Source of the DNA: CAYNQN01 sp964530525
GTDB taxonomy: Bacteria > Actinomycetota > Acidimicrobiia > Acidimicrobiales > Acidimicrobilacustridaceae
Direction of reading: 5' to 3'
DNA length: 23,797 bases
Assembly: GCA_964530525.1 (NCBI GenBank)
Contig: CAZHBH010000035.1
Location: 1-23,797, forward strand
A model generated the notes under the pieces. The model saw only the letters and a list, made by a program, of their open reading frames with translations. It was not told where the DNA came from and did not search any database. Made by a program: the position numbers and the translations under genes. Position 1 is the stretch's first letter. The number at the start of each line of letters is the position of its first letter. Positions 21,242-23,797 of this stretch are shown here, piece after piece.

Positions 21242-22105
21242 ATGACGGCGAAGGTGCTCGACGGCGAGGCCGTGGCGTCCGAGGTCAAGGCCGACCTGCG
21301 GCATCGCATCAAGAGGTTGACCCAGGCCGGCCACACCCCGGGCCTGGCAACCCTCCTCGTGGGAGACGACGGCCCGTCCGCCAACTACGTGGCCATGAAG
21401 CACCGGGATTGCCAGGAGCTGGGCATCGCATCGCGCCAGGTGCACCTTCCTGCAACTGCCTCGCAGCGCGAAGTGGACGCCGTGGTCGACGAGCTGAACG
21501 CAGACGCGGCGGTCGACGCCTACATCATGCAGTACCCCTTCCCGGGCCACCTCGACTACGAGACGGCGCTGCTGCGGGTCGACCCGAGCAAGGACGCCGA
21601 CGGCTTGCACCCGGTGAACCTGGGCAAGCTCGTGCAGGGGCTGGACGCGCCGCTCGCCTGCACGCCTGCGGGCATCCAGCTGCTGCTGGAGCGCCACGGC
21701 GTGCCCATAGCCGGCGCCCACGTCGTGATCGTGGGAAGGGGGCTGACGATCGGTAGGCCGCTTGCGAACCTCTTGACCCTCAAGCGGCCGAACGCCAACG
21801 CTGCGGTGACGGTGGTGCACACGGGCGTGGAGGATCTCGGCAGCTACACCCGCCAGGCCGACATCGTCGTGGCCGCCGCCGGCTCACCCGGGCTCATCAC
21901 CGCGGACATGGTTCGGCCGGGTGCGGCCGTGGTGGCGGCTGGCGTGTCGTTCGAGGGCCGCAGGCTCCTCTCCGACGTGGCAGACGAGGTGGCGGAGGTC
22001 GCGGGGTGGCTGTCGCCTCGCATCGGGGGGGTGGGCCCGATGACGCGGGCCATGCTCCTGGCCAACACCGTGGATGCCGCGGAGAGGCGAGCCGGCACGA
22101 CCTAG
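21242..22105 (+). CDS. folD: Methylene-THF dehydrogenase / methenyl-THF cyclohydrolase
   Basis: FolD oxidises 5,10-methylene-THF to methenyl-THF and hydrolyses it to 10-formyl-THF, supplying PurN and PurH just upstream. The 287-residue protein has the catalytic pair Tyr49 and Lys53 in NYVAMKHRDCQELG, Gln97 in MQYPFPGH, Asp118 in SKDADGLHPVN, and the NADP-binding segment VVIVGRGLTIGRP (161-173). GGVGPMTRAML (262-272) closes the fold. Small departures from the common motifs (MQYPFP, KDADG and RIGGVGPMT) are conservative. ATG at 21242 is chosen over an in-frame TTG at 21233 because it gives the standard start and fits the leaderless promoter. The TAG stop forms part of the next -10-like box. Confidence 0.96.
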   Translation: MTAKVLDGEAVASEVKADLRHRIKRLTQAGHTPGLATLLVGDDGPSANYVAMKHRDCQELGIASRQVHLPATASQREVDAVVDELNADAAVDAYIMQYPFPGHLDYETALLRVDPSKDADGLHPVNLGKLVQGLDAPLACTPAGIQLLLERHGVPIAGAHVVIVGRGLTIGRPLANLLTLKRPNANAAVTVVHTGVEDLGSYTRQADIVVAAAGSPGLITADMVRPGAAVVAAGVSFEGRRLLSDVADEVAEVAGWLSPRIGGVGPMTRAMLLANTVDAAERRAGTT

Positions 22106-22108
22106 CCT
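22103..22108 (+). promoter_or_regulatory. Possible -10 box giving leaderless metF mRNA
   Basis: TAGCCT at 22103-22108 overlaps the folD stop codon and lies 6 bases before the metF GTG at 22115. The gap has no Shine-Dalgarno (GGCCAC). The arrangement matches those at folD, vapB and icd, suggesting transcription from the start codon itself. Confidence 0.35.
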
Positions 22109-22114
22109 GGCCAC

Positions 22115-22984
22115 GTGACCAGGATCAGCGATCTCTTGGAAGCTGGGCGGACCTACTCGTTCGAGTTCTTCCCACCCCGCACCGACGAGGCCGAACGGGC
22201 CTTGGCGAAGGCGCTCTCGGAGCTGGAGCCCCTCGCTCCCTCGTTCGTCTCGGTTACGTACGGGGCCGGCGGATCGACCCGCGAGCGCACCCGCGACATC
22301 GTGATCCACATCGAGCGCGACACGTCGATGACGGCGATGGCGCACCTCACCTGCATCGGCCACTCCCGAGCCGAGCTGACCGAGATCGTCGGCGAGTACC
22401 GCGACGCCGGGATCGACAACATCCTGGCCCTCGGGGGCGATCCTCCCAAGGCCCCGGAGGCCGGTGAGCCCGGCGGCGACACGCAGGGCGATCTGGTGCA
22501 CGCCGCAGAGCTGGTGGAGCTGATCGGCGAGGTCGGCGACTTCTCAGTGGGCGTAGCGGCGCACCCTGAGCTGCACCCCCGCTCTCCCGGCCGTGAGAGC
22601 GACAGGCGCTTCCTCGCAGCGAAGCTGGCGATGGCCGACTTCGGCATCACCCAGTTCTTCTTCGAGACGCACCACTACCTGCGCATGGTCGACGAGCTCG
22701 CCGAGCTCGGGTGCGAGACGCCGGTGATCCCGGGGATCATGCCGGTCACCAACGCGCGTCAGGTGAAGCGCTTCGCCGAGCTGTCGGGGGCGGAGTTCCC
22801 TCCGGCGCTGGCGACCCGCTTCGAGGCCGTGGCCGACGACGCCGAGGCGGTGAGGGCGCTGGGCGTGGAGGTCGCGACCCAGATGTGCAGCGAGCTGCTC
22901 GACGCCGGCGTCCCAGGCCTGCACTTCTACACGCTCAACCGATCGACGGCGACGAGGGAGATCTACGCCAACCTGGGCCTGTGA
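22115..22984 (+). CDS. metF: 5,10-methylenetetrahydrofolate reductase
   Basis: MetF reduces 5,10-methylene-THF to 5-methyl-THF with FAD, feeding methionine synthesis and competing with FolD for the same substrate. The 289-residue TIM-barrel protein is of bacterial length. It shows the catalytic Glu17 in YSFEFFPPR, VSVTYGAGGSTRERT, MAHLTCIGH and ILALGGDPP, where the conserved Arg of LRGD is Gly. Further on are FFFETHHY, PVIPGIMPV and FYTLNRS near the C-terminus. The start is GTG at 22115, 9 bases after the folD stop and without a Shine-Dalgarno. A hairpin follows the stop. Confidence 0.95.
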   Translation: MTRISDLLEAGRTYSFEFFPPRTDEAERALAKALSELEPLAPSFVSVTYGAGGSTRERTRDIVIHIERDTSMTAMAHLTCIGHSRAELTEIVGEYRDAGIDNILALGGDPPKAPEAGEPGGDTQGDLVHAAELVELIGEVGDFSVGVAAHPELHPRSPGRESDRRFLAAKLAMADFGITQFFFETHHYLRMVDELAELGCETPVIPGIMPVTNARQVKRFAELSGAEFPPALATRFEAVADDAEAVRALGVEVATQMCSELLDAGVPGLHFYTLNRSTATREIYANLGL

Positions 22985-23014
22985 GCCACGAAGCCCCCGA
23001 ACCGGCGTGGGCTC
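22983..23014 (+). terminator. Possible terminator after metF
   Basis: GAGCCACG (22983-22990) can pair with CGTGGGCTC (23006-23014), giving an 8-bp stem with one bulged G and a 15-base loop. It overlaps the metF stop. There is no U-tract. It would separate the folate genes from icd. Confidence 0.4.
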
Positions 23015-23073
23015 TCATCGACCTGGTGACGTAGGCGCGTCGGGTTCGAGGAGGGAAAGGGAGGGGCCCGTCC

Positions 23074-23104
23074 ACTTGTCTTCAACTTGTCTGGCCAGTA
23101 GCGT
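23074..23104 (+). promoter_or_regulatory. icd promoter with 11-bp-phased direct repeat
   Basis: TTGTCT (23076-23081), a 17-base spacer and TAGCGT (23099-23104) form a well-spaced promoter. The start of transcription would coincide with the icd ATG at 23111, so the message is likely leaderless. ACTTGTCT occurs twice, at 23074-23081 and 23085-23092, exactly 11 bp apart and therefore on the same DNA face. The first copy contains the -35. This looks like a regulator binding site over the promoter. Confidence 0.5.
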
Positions 23105-23110
23105 GGGTGC

Positions 23111-23797
<687 letters not shown>

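Noticed and set aside
19742..21820. 692-codon minus-strand open frame opposite purH and folD.
   Set aside because: It is an antisense shadow rich in His, Gly and Val. The plus strand encodes intact PurH and FolD.

Overview
The window reads as a high-GC actinobacterial chromosome, most likely Acidimicrobiia-like. This rests on three things: GC-rich third codon positions, a leuA closely resembling the mycobacterial enzyme, and a sucCD / purN-purH / folD / metF / icd neighbourhood of the kind found in actinobacteria. No rRNA or marker gene is present to fix the taxon.

Layout. 1-1692: the 3' part of sucC and complete sucD (succinyl-CoA synthetase), ending in a hairpin. 1720-3640: leuA, preceded by what looks like a leucine attenuator: an 11-codon leader peptide with four consecutive Leu codons, then two strong hairpins, the second followed by a T-rich stretch. 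3670-4298 (minus): a vapBC-type toxin-antitoxin pair. 4355-6547 (minus): a multi-pass membrane protein with a C-terminal PI-PLC-like phosphodiesterase domain. 6702-9954: a large CRISPR array of 45 apparently identical 36-bp repeats and 44 spacers. 10130-18716 (minus): a complete, tightly coupled six-gene type I-G (formerly I-U) cas operon, csb1-csb2-cas3-csb3-like-cas4/cas1-cas2, reading toward the array. 18991-22984 (plus): purN, purH, folD and metF, which share the one-carbon folate pool. 23111-end: the 5' part of icd (isocitrate dehydrogenase).

How the parts work together. sucCD and icd are TCA-cycle genes. folD makes the 10-formyl-THF used by PurN and PurH, and MetF draws off 5,10-methylene-THF for methionine synthesis. 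The CRISPR-Cas block is an adaptive immune system. Cas4/Cas1 with Cas2 would acquire spacers, Csb2 (a Cas5-Cas6 fusion) would process crRNA, and Csb1 (Cas7), Csb2 and the small Csb3-like protein would form the surveillance complex that recruits Cas3 (helicase first, HD nuclease last). No large Csx17-type subunit is present.

Most noteworthy: the leuA attenuator, the small effector set without Csx17, a strong C bias at one spacer boundary that conflicts with the transcription direction suggested by operon layout, one 52-nt spacer, one duplicated spacer, one spacer holding a 24-nt perfect palindrome, repeated motifs in the leader-like region, and apparently leaderless promoters at several genes.
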